Part shown: in pieces, positions 33,056 to 41,949 of the stretch | Layout: each line of letters opens with the position of its first letter | Position numbering within the stretch: the first letter of the stretch is position 1 | NCBI RefSeq assembly: GCF_011759385.1 | Contig: NZ_JAARLY010000008.1 | Span: forward strand, 1 to 64,000 | Length of the DNA stretch: 64,000 nt | Reading direction: 5' to 3' | From: Oleiagrimonas sp. C23AA | GTDB lineage: Bacteria; Pseudomonadota; Gammaproteobacteria; Xanthomonadales; Rhodanobacteraceae | Notes under the pieces: model-generated | What the model was told of the DNA's origin: nothing | The model's database searches: none | Seen by the model: only the letters and a program-made list of their open reading frames with translations | Translations under genes and position numbers: made by a program

Positions 33056-33690
33056 GAGCCGTTCTTTTCCATCTGGATGAGCAGGTGAAGGTCGTGGACC
33101 ATGTCGCCGGTGCTGCTGGTGGGGGTGGCCAGCAAACGCGCGTGGCCCTGGGCGTCGAAGATATAGATGGCCGAGCTGTGGTTGACGTCGTAGCCACCGT
33201 GATCCTTTTCCTTGCCGCGATCAAAGGCGGCTCGGTAACGCTTGGCCAGCGCGCGGATGGCATCGCGCGAGCCGGTCAGGCCCACCGCGTGCTTGTCGAA
33301 GGCGGTGACGTACTGGTGCAGCACCTTGGGGGTATCGCGCGCCGGGTCCACGCTGACAAACAGAAACTGCGTGTCATCGGCCAGCTTGCCCAGGCGCTGC
33401 ATCAGCACGTGCATGCGCGTCATGGTCAGCGGGCACACGTCCGGGCAATGCGTGTAGCCGAAGTACAGCAGGGTGATCTTGCCCTTGTAGTCAGCCGCGG
33501 TGACGGCCTTGCCGTCATCGTTGGTGAGCTGGAACTTCAGGTCCGGCATGTGGCCCTGAATGTCGGTCAGACGCCACTTGGGTTTGGGCGCCTGGCTGCA
33601 GGCCGCCAGCAGCAGCGTCAGCACCAGCAGCAACGGGCCGAGGGTGAGAAAAGGACGGAGCAGGGGATGAGGGCTGTGCTTGATATTCAT
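33052..33690 (-). CDS. SCO1/SenC family protein
   Basis: A 212-residue thioredoxin-fold copper protein. The N-terminal lipobox-like LLAAC places Cys at 31 as a probable lipid anchor. The copper/thiol site is C82-P-D-V-C86 and the third ligand H171 lies in DVNHSSAIYIFD. The SVDPARDTP block is a family hallmark. It functions in CuA assembly of cytochrome oxidase. Start ATG 33690 precedes the signal region; the open frame upstream is non-homologous. It is followed by PCuAC through ATGA overlap. Confidence 0.93.
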   Translation of the reverse strand: MNIKHSPHPLLRPFLTLGPLLLVLTLLLAACSQAPKPKWRLTDIQGHMPDLKFQLTNDDGKAVTAADYKGKITLLYFGYTHCPDVCPLTMTRMHVLMQRLGKLADDTQFLFVSVDPARDTPKVLHQYVTAFDKHAVGLTGSRDAIRALAKRYRAAFDRGKEKDHGGYDVNHSSAIYIFDAQGHARLLATPTSSTGDMVHDLHLLIQMEKNGS

Positions 33691-33741
33691 CAGGTGGCAG
33701 GATACGCCAGTTGCCCCCGATGCGATGCGCGAGGAGTGATT

Positions 33742-34125
33742 GTGCGACAACATGTCCCGGCCTGGCAGGCCGTCTGGCTCGCCGCATTGGGCGCCAGCGC
33801 GGTGATCTGTGGCGCCTTCGGTGCGCATGCACTGGCGCACAGTCTGGATGCGCGGCAAATGCAGGTGTGGCACACCAGCGTCGACTACCACTTCTGGCAT
33901 GCGCTGGCCTTTGCTCTGGCTGTGGTGGCGGCGCCCGTGGGGCGCGCGCGAAGCGTCTGCCTGGTGGCCTTTGCCTTCGGCGTGCTGGCCTTCAGCGGCA
34001 GCCTGTATGCGCTGGCGCTGGGCGCACCGCGTTGGGTCGGCATCATCACGCCTTTTGGCGGCACCGCGTTCATCGTCGGCTGGATCGCGTTCGGCGTGGC
34101 GATGTGGCCACGGCGCGATCGCTAA
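33742..34125 (+). CDS. DUF423 family inner-membrane protein
   Basis: A 127-residue, four-helix membrane protein with the family block LAALGASAVICGAFGAHAL, then WHTSVDYHFWHALAF, and a C-terminal ITPFGGTAFIVGWIAFG. Similar in size to E. coli YgdD; no known activity. The start is a GTG at 33742 with GAGGAG five bases upstream; no ATG is available in this position. It is divergent from the SCO operon. Confidence 0.9.
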   Translation: MRQHVPAWQAVWLAALGASAVICGAFGAHALAHSLDARQMQVWHTSVDYHFWHALAFALAVVAAPVGRARSVCLVAFAFGVLAFSGSLYALALGAPRWVGIITPFGGTAFIVGWIAFGVAMWPRRDR

Positions 34126-34212
34126 GGCAGCTCAGCCCCGCCCGGCACGCGTCACGCAGCTGTCATCGGCTCGGCGCAGCATGGCCGTATGTACCGTTCG
34201 AGTGCATTTGCG

Positions 34213-34764
34213 ATGTCAACCCGTTCCCCTGCCCTGGCTCACCGTGGTCATCCGCGCCTGTGGGCAGGTGCGCTGAGTGTGCTCGCCCTGCTGGTCATCG
34301 CGGTGATTGCGCGTGGTCCGGGCCCGATCCAACCGGCGCCGCCATCCACCGTGCATGTGGGAGATGTGCTGCACTGGCGGGCGCCGCAGGGTGCTGAGCG
34401 TCTTCTGGTGGCCGCGCCCGGCGGTGATGCGCTGACCGTCTACGACGCCGCCAGCGGCGCGCCGCTGCGCCGTCTGGGGTCGGCAGGCCGGCTGCATTTT
34501 GCCGGGATCGCGGCGCTGGCCCGCGCCGGATCGTTCGTGTTCGTCGCCGAACGCCAGAATCATCGTGTGCAGGTGCTGTCGTGGCCGGCGCTCAAGCCGG
34601 TAGCCAAGGTGAATCTGGGGCCGCGGGCCTGGCCCACCGACCTTCGTGTGCGCCAGGCCGGGGCCGGGCGCTATCGCATGGAGGTGCAGGTGCAGCGTCT
34701 GGACGGAGCGGGCACGCGCCGCCTGCATGTGGATTGGCAGCGCCAGGCGCTGGCGGCGCGCTGA
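34213..34764 (+). CDS. Hypothetical membrane-anchored protein with NHL/phytase-like blade segment
   Basis: A 183-residue protein with a signal-anchor helix at residues 16-36 (LWAGALSVLALLVIAVIARG). The periplasmic part contains LLVAAPGGDALTVYDAASGA and VFVAERQNHRVQVLSWPAL, which look like two beta-propeller (NHL or 3-phytase-type) blades, followed by a tail rich in Arg and Gln. I do not recognise a whole-family match. It may be a truncated or minimal beta-propeller protein. The ATG at 34213 is chosen because the signal begins there; an ATG at 34189 adds eight residues. Confidence 0.62.
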   Translation: MSTRSPALAHRGHPRLWAGALSVLALLVIAVIARGPGPIQPAPPSTVHVGDVLHWRAPQGAERLLVAAPGGDALTVYDAASGAPLRRLGSAGRLHFAGIAALARAGSFVFVAERQNHRVQVLSWPALKPVAKVNLGPRAWPTDLRVRQAGAGRYRMEVQVQRLDGAGTRRLHVDWQRQALAAR

Positions 34765-34780
34765 GTTTCGTCGCCGTGTC

Positions 34781-35173
34781 TCAGCCGGGCCGGAAGTAGA
34801 TGCCTTCGACCTGGCCGGCGCCATTGCAGACCACACTCACGGCAATCGGCTCGCGGGCGAAGGCCACGGTGGTGGTGACCATTGGTTCGCGGTGTTCGGT
34901 GCTGAGCTTGGCCTGGCCAACGTCACGGTAACCGCCGGCGGTTTTTTCCACGCCCTGCCAGTTCTGCGTCAGCTTCTGCACGCTGACGGCCTTGGCCAGT
35001 TTCGGGCTGAAGGTCTGATGGGCCAGGTCGAAACGACCGTGCGCCATGTGCTCGATCAGTGCCTGCGAGCGGCCCAGGCAAGCCTGTCCGGCGCGGTCGT
35101 CGGAGCCATGGTCGGGCATCGGCGCGGCAGGCATGGCCTGCAGGGCAAGGGCGGCAATCAGTGAGGGCAGCAT
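34781..35173 (-). CDS. Small DUF3887-like exported protein
   Basis: A 130-residue protein with a short N-terminal hydrophobic segment (LPSLIAALALQAMP) that should serve as a signal. The mature part follows the DUF3887 order: helix (LIEHMAHGRFDLAHQTFSPK), linker with NWQGVEKTAGGYRD, and beta strands ending VSVVCNGAGQVEGIYFRPG. It resembles the larger protein at 20034-20498. Function is unknown. It is downstream of the ribbon-helix-helix gene on the same strand after a 24-base gap and may be in one operon with the SPFH protein. Confidence 0.72.
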   Translation of the reverse strand: MLPSLIAALALQAMPAAPMPDHGSDDRAGQACLGRSQALIEHMAHGRFDLAHQTFSPKLAKAVSVQKLTQNWQGVEKTAGGYRDVGQAKLSTEHREPMVTTTVAFAREPIAVSVVCNGAGQVEGIYFRPG

Positions 35174-35197
35174 GCGTTGGGTTCTCCGGCAAAAGGC

Positions 35198-35389
35198 TTA
35201 GTCGACAGGATCATCGGGCAGCGCATCGGTCCGGGTCGGGGTCAGCCGGCCCTGGGCTCGCAGCGCGTCGCGCAGCACATATTCGATCTGCGCATTGAGG
35301 CTGCGCAACTCGTCTTCGGACCAGCGTTGCATGGCCTCCAGCACGGTGGCGCTGATACGCAGCGGATAGGCTTTTTTCGAAGATGCCAT
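35198..35389 (-). CDS. Ribbon-helix-helix (Arc-like) DNA-binding protein
   Basis: A 63-residue protein with the Arc/MetJ/CopG-type ribbon-helix-helix: KAYPLRISATVLEAMQRWSE forms the beta strand and first helix, and LRSLNAQIEYVLRDALR the second. Such short proteins pair with SPFH genes in xanthomonads. ATG 35389 follows CGGAG. It is downstream of the SPFH gene (gap 83 bases) on the same strand. Likely a local transcriptional regulator; targets not visible. Confidence 0.85.
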   Translation of the reverse strand: MASSKKAYPLRISATVLEAMQRWSEDELRSLNAQIEYVLRDALRAQGRLTPTRTDALPDDPVD

Positions 35390-35472
35390 GTCACTCCGTG
35401 GCGGCGCCGTATGCGCGGCGCCGCCGGTCGATGGTTGTTGAGACTGCAAAGGCGCTCACAGGTTCGCCGGCC

Positions 35473-36339
35473 TCAGTTGTACAAGGTGCCGGCATTGACG
35501 ATGGGCTGGGTGGCGCGATCGCCGCACAGCACCACCAGCAGGTTGGATACCATCGCCGCCTTGCGCTCTTCGTCCAGCTCGACCACGCCTTCGGCACGCA
35601 GCTGCGCAAGCGCCATGCCGACCATGCCGACGGCGCCCTGCACGATGCGCTCGCGAGCGGCCACGATGGCGCTGGCCTGCTGGCGCTGCAGCATGGCCTG
35701 GGCGATTTCCTGGGCGTAGGCCAGGTGGCTGATGCGCGCCTCGATCACCTGCACGCCGGCCTGGGCCAGGCGCTCCTGGATTTCGCGCGCCAGGTGGTCG
35801 TTGATGGCGTTGCCGTGGCTGCGCAGCGAGGGTGAGCCCTCGGCGCCGTCGTAGGCGTAGCTTTGCGCCATCTGACGCAGTGCCGACTCGCTCTGGATGT
35901 GCACGAAGTTTTCGTAGTCATCGACGCAGAACACCGCCTCGGCGGTATCGACCACCTTCCAAACCACCACGGCGGCAATCTCGATCGGGTTGCCGTCGTT
36001 GTCGTTGACCTTGAGCTTGCCGCTTTCGAAATTGCGCACGCGCAGCGACACCGGCCGTCGGCTGTAGAACGGATTGGTCCAGCGCAGGCCGGTGTCACGC
36101 ACCGTGCCGGCGTAGCGGCCGAAGAACTGCATCACCTGGCCCTGGTTGGGCTGCACCTGGAAAAAGCCCTTGCCGCAGAAAAGCCACAGCACGAATGCCG
36201 GCACCAGCGCTATCAGCATGCCCGGTGACGGCTCCGGGCGCAGCGCGCCGACAATGCCCAGCGCAATCGCCACCAGCGCCAGCAGGTACACCAGCAAGGC
36301 CGGCATGCCGGCCACCGAAAACCCCTTGTGCTCGTTCAT
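35473..36339 (-). CDS. SPFH/Band 7 (prohibitin-like) membrane protein
   Basis: A 288-residue protein with two N-terminal membrane helices (about 12-30 and 38-56) and a SPFH/PHB domain containing [20 protein letters not shown] and [21 protein letters not shown] coiled-coil-like helix follows with [20 protein letters not shown]. These proteins oligomerise in inner-membrane microdomains and are associated with proteases or envelope stability. It is upstream of the ribbon-helix-helix gene. No NfeD partner is present. ATG 36339 begins [13 protein letters not shown]. Confidence 0.9.
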   Translation of the reverse strand: MNEHKGFSVAGMPALLVYLLALVAIALGIVGALRPEPSPGMLIALVPAFVLWLFCGKGFFQVQPNQGQVMQFFGRYAGTVRDTGLRWTNPFYSRRPVSLRVRNFESGKLKVNDNDGNPIEIAAVVVWKVVDTAEAVFCVDDYENFVHIQSESALRQMAQSYAYDGAEGSPSLRSHGNAINDHLAREIQERLAQAGVQVIEARISHLAYAQEIAQAMLQRQQASAIVAARERIVQGAVGMVGMALAQLRAEGVVELDEERKAAMVSNLLVVLCGDRATQPIVNAGTLYN

Positions 36340-36402
36340 GACGAGTCTCCCACCCGTTGGATGGACGAATTAGATATCAAATTGATATCAATTGGCAAGC
36401 GG

Positions 36403-37896
36403 TTACGGAGGCCCTCCGGGCGATACCGCTGGCGCGGGCGGTGCTACCGGAGGTGGTCCGGTGTCGAGCAGCTCCGAGGCGGGGGTGGCTCGTTCGATAC
36501 GCAACGAGCCGAGTACATCCATGGCCGCGAAGTAGTGCCAGGGGTCGCCGTTGCCCACGGTCATGGCCAGGTGTGTCGAGTCGAATTGGCCCTGGATGGC
36601 GTCGTAACTGCGCCACGCCCCATCGATCCAGGCCAGTACCCAGGCATGGGGTACGAAGACATGGCTACGTCCGGCATAGCGATCGACGTACACCAGTCCG
36701 GTGACAATACGCGCCGGAATACCCAGCGCTCGCGCCAGCGCGGCCAGCAGCACGGCGTGTTCGGTGCAGTCGCCCTGACGGCTGTGCACCGTTTCCAGTG
36801 CCGAGGCATAACCGACGTCCAGTCCACGGCGACGGATGTAGTGATGCACGAATTCCTTCAGCCTGATCATGCGGCGGCGATCACCCATGGCTTGACCTGC
36901 CGCTTCGTGGGCCAGCGCGCGCACCGCCGGCGCATTGGATTGCAGCCAAGGTGTGGGCGCGGTGTCGAGGACGTCGGGGGCAGCCACTTCGCCTGGCCGA
37001 ACGATGCCGACATCCATCTGCCACAGGTGGCCGCGCAGGTGGGTCAGTTGCTGCTCGTCGGTCTGGATCAGCGGCATTTGCTCGGTGTCAGTCATGCGCA
37101 ACAGATAGCGCACCGGTTGCGCGCGGATCGCGGCCACCATGGGCCTTGGCGCATCAACCATGCTGTGCGCCAGCAGGTCGATCGGCTGGTCGGGGGACAG
37201 GGCGCAGGCCTGGTCACAGGCCAGCATTTCCAGAGTGAAGCCAAACATCGGCAGGCTGGCCTTGAGAATGGTGAACTGCCGATTCACCCAAAGTTGCATG
37301 ACCTGATCGTGGGTGGCGCCATGAACGGTTTGGGAAAGGTGCACCAGCTGGCGTGGCCCCGTTGGCAACACCACGCTTTCAGGACCGATCACGCGCATGT
37401 CGGCCCAGGTCGCCTGGCGTGTCGATGGGTTGAACACCTGCATCCGGTAGTGCGTGCCCGGAGCGATACCATGGCGCTTCATCGTCAGGCGCTGGCCCTC
37501 ATTGAGCAGGGCGCCCTCCGGCCATATCAGCCAGTAATGGTTGTGCTCGCCACCCACACTGGTCTGCACCCGGAAACTGCCATTGGCAGTGCGCCTTCCG
37601 GAACTTGTTTCATCCTGTGCCGAGAGTCGTGTGCGGGCCTCAAACGCCAGCGGCTGACCGTCGAGGGTTTCTTCCGCGCGTTGATGGTGCGCGATGGGTA
37701 CTTCGCGTTGCGTACGATTGAGCCGGAACAGCATGTCGGTGGTGGTGACCACGTGCTGGCCTTGCACCAGGCGCTGCACGTGCATATGGCCCACCTTGCG
37801 TCCGTCCAGGGTCAGACTCATCCATGTGTCCTGTGCGTGAGCCACCCCGACCGCGCCCAGCACGACAAGCATCAGCACCACCACGCAACCACGCAT
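36403..37896 (-). CDS. Transglutaminase-like (papain-fold) periplasmic protein
   Basis: A 497-residue protein with an N-terminal signal peptide (CVVVLMLVVLGAVGVAHAQD). The long N-terminal region is of unknown fold. The transglutaminase-like domain is C-terminal, with the triad Cys at about 377 (RQGDCTEHAVLLAALARALG), His about 417 (VPHAWVLAWI) and Asp about 432 (YDAIQG). A Pro-rich tail (TGPPPVAPPAPAVSPGG) ends it. ATG 37896 is supported by GGAGAGG; a GTG four codons upstream is in frame. Such proteins act on peptides or amide bonds in the periplasm; the substrate is unknown. It is divergent from purT. Confidence 0.88.
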   Translation of the reverse strand: MRGCVVVLMLVVLGAVGVAHAQDTWMSLTLDGRKVGHMHVQRLVQGQHVVTTTDMLFRLNRTQREVPIAHHQRAEETLDGQPLAFEARTRLSAQDETSSGRRTANGSFRVQTSVGGEHNHYWLIWPEGALLNEGQRLTMKRHGIAPGTHYRMQVFNPSTRQATWADMRVIGPESVVLPTGPRQLVHLSQTVHGATHDQVMQLWVNRQFTILKASLPMFGFTLEMLACDQACALSPDQPIDLLAHSMVDAPRPMVAAIRAQPVRYLLRMTDTEQMPLIQTDEQQLTHLRGHLWQMDVGIVRPGEVAAPDVLDTAPTPWLQSNAPAVRALAHEAAGQAMGDRRRMIRLKEFVHHYIRRRGLDVGYASALETVHSRQGDCTEHAVLLAALARALGIPARIVTGLVYVDRYAGRSHVFVPHAWVLAWIDGAWRSYDAIQGQFDSTHLAMTVGNGDPWHYFAAMDVLGSLRIERATPASELLDTGPPPVAPPAPAVSPGGPP

Positions 37897-38024
37897 GTGC
37901 CTCTCCACGGCTTGTGTCCGTTTCCGACATACGCTGTGGTAAACGGCCGGTCAAGCTGCAGCGCACAGCGGATGGGCTGGTCTTGGCCTAGAATGGACGC
38001 CGGTTCCTCTTACGTGAAATGCGC

Positions 38025-39206
38025 ATGACACACCTTGGCACGCCGCTTACCGATTCGGGTTTTCGGGTACTGCTGCTGGGCTCGGGCGAGCTGGGCAAGG
38101 AAGTGGCCATCGAGCTGCAACGACTGGCCGTGGAAGTGATTGCGGTCGACCGCTACGCGCATGCGCCGGCCATGCAGGTAGCCCATCGCAGCCACGTCAT
38201 CGACATGCTCGATGGCGCCGCGCTGCGCCGCGTGATCGAAGAGGAAAAGCCGCATCTGGTGGTGCCCGAAATCGAGGCCATCCATACACCGACACTGCTG
38301 GAGCTGGAGGCCGAAGGCGTCACCGTGGTGCCCACCGCCCGCGCCACGCGTTTGACCATGGACCGCGAAGGTATCCGCCGCCTGGCGGCCGAGGAACTGG
38401 GTCTGCCGACTTCACCGTACCGCTTCTGCGATACGCGCGAGCAATACGAGCAGGCCATCGGTGCGCTGGGGCTGCCGTGTGTGGTCAAGCCGGTGATGAG
38501 TTCCTCTGGCAAGGGTCAGAGCGTGGTGCGCTCGGCTGACGATGTAGGGCCATCCTGGGATTATGCACAGTCCGGTGGCCGCGCCGGGCAGGGCAGAGTG
38601 ATCGTCGAAGGGTTCGTCGATTTCGATTACGAAATTACCTTGCTCACGGTGCGCCATCGCGATGGCACCGCCTTCTGCGCACCGATCGGGCATCGCCAGG
38701 AGGATGGTGACTACCGTGAATCCTGGCAGCCGCAGCCGATGAGCGAGGCGGCGCTGGCCGAGGCGCAACGCATCGGCCAGGCCATCACGCAGGCATTGGG
38801 CGGTCATGGCCTGTTCGGCGTGGAGTGCTTCGTCAAGGGCGACACGGTGATCTTCTCCGAGGTGAGCCCGCGCCCGCACGACACCGGCCTGGTCACGCTG
38901 ATCTCGCAGGATCTGTCCGAATTCGCGCTGCATGTGCGCGCCATCCTCGGCTTGCCGATTCCGGCCATTGTCCAGCACGGCCCGGCCGCGTCCTGCGCGG
39001 TGCTGATGGAGGGCGAGGGCCGCGCGCCACGCTATGCGGGCATGGCCGAGGCACTGGCCGAAGCCGGCACCGATCTTCGTATTTTCGGCAAGCCGGCGGT
39101 GTCCGGGCGTCGGCGCATGGCGGTGACGCTGGCGCGCGATGCCAGTGTCGAGCAGGCGCGGGACAAGACCGTGCGCGCGGCATCGCATTTGCGCATCACG
39201 TTCTGA
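38025..39206 (+). CDS. purT: Formate-dependent phosphoribosylglycinamide formyltransferase (PurT)
   Basis: A 393-residue ATP-grasp enzyme that formylates GAR with formate and ATP, the third step of purine synthesis. It is highly conserved, with [55 protein letters not shown] and [21 protein letters not shown] chose ATG 38025 because it aligns with the E. coli start MTLLGTAL; ATG 38019 is two codons earlier. No formyl-THF PurN is in view. It is followed by the FMN-binding gene. Confidence 0.96.
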   Translation: MTHLGTPLTDSGFRVLLLGSGELGKEVAIELQRLAVEVIAVDRYAHAPAMQVAHRSHVIDMLDGAALRRVIEEEKPHLVVPEIEAIHTPTLLELEAEGVTVVPTARATRLTMDREGIRRLAAEELGLPTSPYRFCDTREQYEQAIGALGLPCVVKPVMSSSGKGQSVVRSADDVGPSWDYAQSGGRAGQGRVIVEGFVDFDYEITLLTVRHRDGTAFCAPIGHRQEDGDYRESWQPQPMSEAALAEAQRIGQAITQALGGHGLFGVECFVKGDTVIFSEVSPRPHDTGLVTLISQDLSEFALHVRAILGLPIPAIVQHGPAASCAVLMEGEGRAPRYAGMAEALAEAGTDLRIFGKPAVSGRRRMAVTLARDASVEQARDKTVRAASHLRITF

Positions 39207-39243
39207 CCGAACTCCGCTCACCTTTCTTTCCCAGGATCTGCCG

Positions 39244-40860
39244 ATGTCGCTGTCGCTGCTCAGCCGCTATGCCTTTTTTGTTTTGTGTCTGGCCGTCACG
39301 GCGCTTGGTATTGCCTTGATCGGACATTGGAGCGACGCCTGGGTGCTGGTGGTGATCGCCGGCGTGCTCAGCCTGATCGGTCTTTGGGATCTGGCCCAGC
39401 CGCGGCACGCCGTGCGCCGCAACTACCCGGTGCTGGGCCATGCGCGTTATCTGTTCGAGGCCATTCGCCCGGAGATTCGCCAGTACCTGCTGGAAGGCGA
39501 TGACGAGGCTCTGCCGTTCTCGCGCGAACAGCGCTCGCTGGTGTATCGGCGTGCCAAGAACGTGTCTTCGGAAAAACCCTTCGGCACCACGCAGAACGTG
39601 TATCGCAACGGCTTCGAGTTCATTGCCCACTCGGTGCGTCCGGCCAGTGGCGTCGATCCGGAATCGTTTCGCGTGCGCATTGGTGGCCCCGATTGCACGC
39701 AGCCCTATGACGCCTCGGTGCTCAATATCTCGGCGATGAGCTTTGGTGCGCTCAGTGCCAACGCCATCCGCGCGCTCAATCGGGGCGCCAGCCTGGGCGG
39801 CTTCGCGCACGATACCGGTGAGGGCAGCATCAGCCCGTATCACCGCGAGCATGGTGGCGATCTGGTCTGGCAGGTGGCCAGCGGATACTTTGGCTGTCGC
39901 ACCGACGATGGCCGCTTCGACGCCGAGCGTTTCGCCGCACAGGCGCGCGATCCTCAGGTGAAGATGATCGAGCTCAAGCTCAGCCAGGGCGCCAAACCGG
40001 GCCATGGCGGCATTCTGCCGGCGCGCAAGGTGACGGCGGAAATTTCGGCGACGCGAGGCATCCCGATGGGCCGCGATTGCGTGTCGCCGGCGGCGCATTC
40101 GGCGTTCGAGACGCCGATCGAAATGATGCAGTTCATCGCCCGTCTGCGCGAGCTGTCCGGTGGCAAACCGGTCGGCTTCAAACTGTGCATCGGCCAGCCG
40201 TGGGAATTCATGGCCATGGCCAAGGCCATGCTGGAGACCGGCATCACGCCGGACTTCATCGTGGTCGATGGCAAGGAAGGCGGTACTGGCGCGGCGCCTT
40301 TGGAGTTTTCCGATCACATTGGCGTGCCGCTGCGCGAGGGATTGTTGTTCGTGCACAACACGCTGGTCGGGCTGAACCTGCGCGAGAAAATCCGCATCGG
40401 TGCCAGCGGCAAAATCATCAGCGCGTTCGATATCGCTGCGGTGCTGGCACTGGGCGCGGACTGGGCCAACGCTGCGCGCGGCTTCATGTTTGCCGTGGGC
40501 TGCATTCAGTCGCAAAGCTGCCATACCAATCGCTGTCCGACCGGTGTAGCCACGCAGGACCCGCTGCGCCAGCGGGCGCTGGTGGTGCCGGACAAGGCGC
40601 AGCGCGTGTACAACTTCCATCGCCACACACTGCACGAGCTGGCCGAGATATTGGCCGCCGCTGGCCTGCGTCATCCCGAGCAGCTGGAAGCCCGGCATCT
40701 GGTGCGCCGCGTCAGCGACACCGAGGTGCGCATGTTCGCGCAGCTGCATTACATGATGAAGCCGGGCGAGCTGCTCGACGGCGTCACTCCCAGCGCGTTC
40801 TATGCCGGCGTCTGGAAGGCAGCGCAGGCAGGCAGTTTCACGCCGGTGGACGTGGACTAG
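39244..40860 (+). CDS. FMN-binding glutamate synthase family protein
   Basis: A 538-residue protein with two N-terminal membrane helices (about 5-45), then a glutamate synthase-type TIM barrel: SPAAHSAFETPIEMMQFIAR, DGKEGGTGAAPLEFSD, and FMN-binding loops of the type IRIGASGKIISAFDIA. The iron-sulfur Cys cluster CIQSQSCHTNRCPTG is retained, as in the large subunit of glutamate synthase, but the amidotransferase and NADPH-dependent subunits are absent. The role is not established; oxidoreductase activity with an unknown substrate is inferred. It starts 37 bases after purT and may be co-transcribed. Confidence 0.85.
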   Translation: MSLSLLSRYAFFVLCLAVTALGIALIGHWSDAWVLVVIAGVLSLIGLWDLAQPRHAVRRNYPVLGHARYLFEAIRPEIRQYLLEGDDEALPFSREQRSLVYRRAKNVSSEKPFGTTQNVYRNGFEFIAHSVRPASGVDPESFRVRIGGPDCTQPYDASVLNISAMSFGALSANAIRALNRGASLGGFAHDTGEGSISPYHREHGGDLVWQVASGYFGCRTDDGRFDAERFAAQARDPQVKMIELKLSQGAKPGHGGILPARKVTAEISATRGIPMGRDCVSPAAHSAFETPIEMMQFIARLRELSGGKPVGFKLCIGQPWEFMAMAKAMLETGITPDFIVVDGKEGGTGAAPLEFSDHIGVPLREGLLFVHNTLVGLNLREKIRIGASGKIISAFDIAAVLALGADWANAARGFMFAVGCIQSQSCHTNRCPTGVATQDPLRQRALVVPDKAQRVYNFHRHTLHELAEILAAAGLRHPEQLEARHLVRRVSDTEVRMFAQLHYMMKPGELLDGVTPSAFYAGVWKAAQAGSFTPVDVD

Positions 40861-40954
40861 CAAGCGGCCGCATGTCGGTGTGGGCGCCGCATGCCGGTCA
40901 AGCGCCCCGGGAGCCGCCATTTGCCGCCGGCCGGCCTCATCGCTCGCTCGCCGT

Positions 40955-41051
40955 CATGCCAGCGCAAGCTGACATGCAGTGACTTGTCGATGTGCTGCTA
41001 CGTCGCCGGGTAAGTCAAAGGCGCTGGATCCCGGCTTTCGCCGGCATGACG
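40955..41051. repeat. Two short intergenic palindromes
   Basis: Between the FMN gene and bpt are two hairpins: CATGCCAGC (40955-40963) with near-matching GCTGACATG (40968-40976), and CCGG-CTTTCG-CCGG within TGGATCCCGG..CCGGCATGACG (41025-41051). The second is of the widespread proteobacterial TGGATTCCGGCTTTCGCCGGAATGACG style dispersed repeat. They lie between converging genes. Confidence 0.7.
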
Positions 41052-41053
41052 TA

Positions 41054-41767
41054 TCAGCGCGGCGGGGCCAGTTCGCGCCAGCCACCGCGGACCAGAATTT
41101 CCAGTGGGTGAAAGCGGCGCTTGTAGTCCATCTTCGGGTGCGACTCGATCCAGAAGCCCAGATACACGTGCGGCAACTTCATCTGCGCGGCCAGTTCCAG
41201 TTGCTTGAGGATGGCGAAGGTGCCCAGGCTGCGCGCGCCCAGGCCGGGCTCGAAGAACGTATAGACGGCCGAGGGCCCGCGCTCGGTGACGTCGGTGACG
41301 GCGACGCCGACCAGCTCGCGGCCCTGGCGAATTTCCAGGAATACCGTCGGGCTCCACGGCGCGGTCAGGAAGCGCTGGAAATCTTCAGGGTCCGCATCGT
41401 CCATGCCGCCGTTGCGATGACGCGAGTGCAGGTAGCGCGTGTACAGCGCGTAGCGTTCCTCGTTGTAGCCGGGCGCGGTCTCGACCACGGCCAGGTCTTC
41501 GTTGCGCGCCAGGCAGCGGCGTTGGCTGCGGCTGGGTGTGAACCGATCGACGGGGATGCGGCACGGCACGCAGGCGCGACAGCCTTCGCAGCGCGGGTGG
41601 TAAAGATGCCCGCCGGCGCGTCGAAAGCCGCTCTCCAGCGCCTGTGGATACAGCCGGTCCAGGTTCGGCGCGGCCGGATCAATGACCAGATTCTGCGCCG
41701 TGCGACCGGCGTAATAGCCGCACGAGTGGGGCAGGGTCTGAAACAGGCGGACGCGGTCGGAACGCAT
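41054..41767 (-). CDS. bpt: Aspartate/glutamate leucyltransferase (Bpt)
   Basis: A 237-residue aminoacyl-tRNA protein transferase of the Bpt subfamily, which adds Leu to N-terminal Asp or Glu and marks proteins for ClpAP. N-terminal SCGYYAGRTAQNLVIDP, the cysteine set CEGCRACVPCRIPVDRF, and C-terminal GFWIESHPKMDYKRRFHPLE are diagnostic. Length is standard (about 240). It is a single gene. Its partner enzyme Aat is not in the window. Confidence 0.95.
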   Translation of the reverse strand: MRSDRVRLFQTLPHSCGYYAGRTAQNLVIDPAAPNLDRLYPQALESGFRRAGGHLYHPRCEGCRACVPCRIPVDRFTPSRSQRRCLARNEDLAVVETAPGYNEERYALYTRYLHSRHRNGGMDDADPEDFQRFLTAPWSPTVFLEIRQGRELVGVAVTDVTERGPSAVYTFFEPGLGARSLGTFAILKQLELAAQMKLPHVYLGFWIESHPKMDYKRRFHPLEILVRGGWRELAPPR

Positions 41768-41949
41768 GGCTCCATTCTAGAAGCCTTGGGCGGCAATCGG
41801 TAGCGCGGCGCCGGTCACACCTTCGCTGCTATCTGTCCGCCAGTTCAGCTGAATGTATGCACGGGGCGTAGTCGGGCGCCTCATCACAAGCAGCCAGCGG
41901 CTTGCCGGTGCGTTCTGCGATGACTGAGGCGTGCGCTGCAGCGCACACC

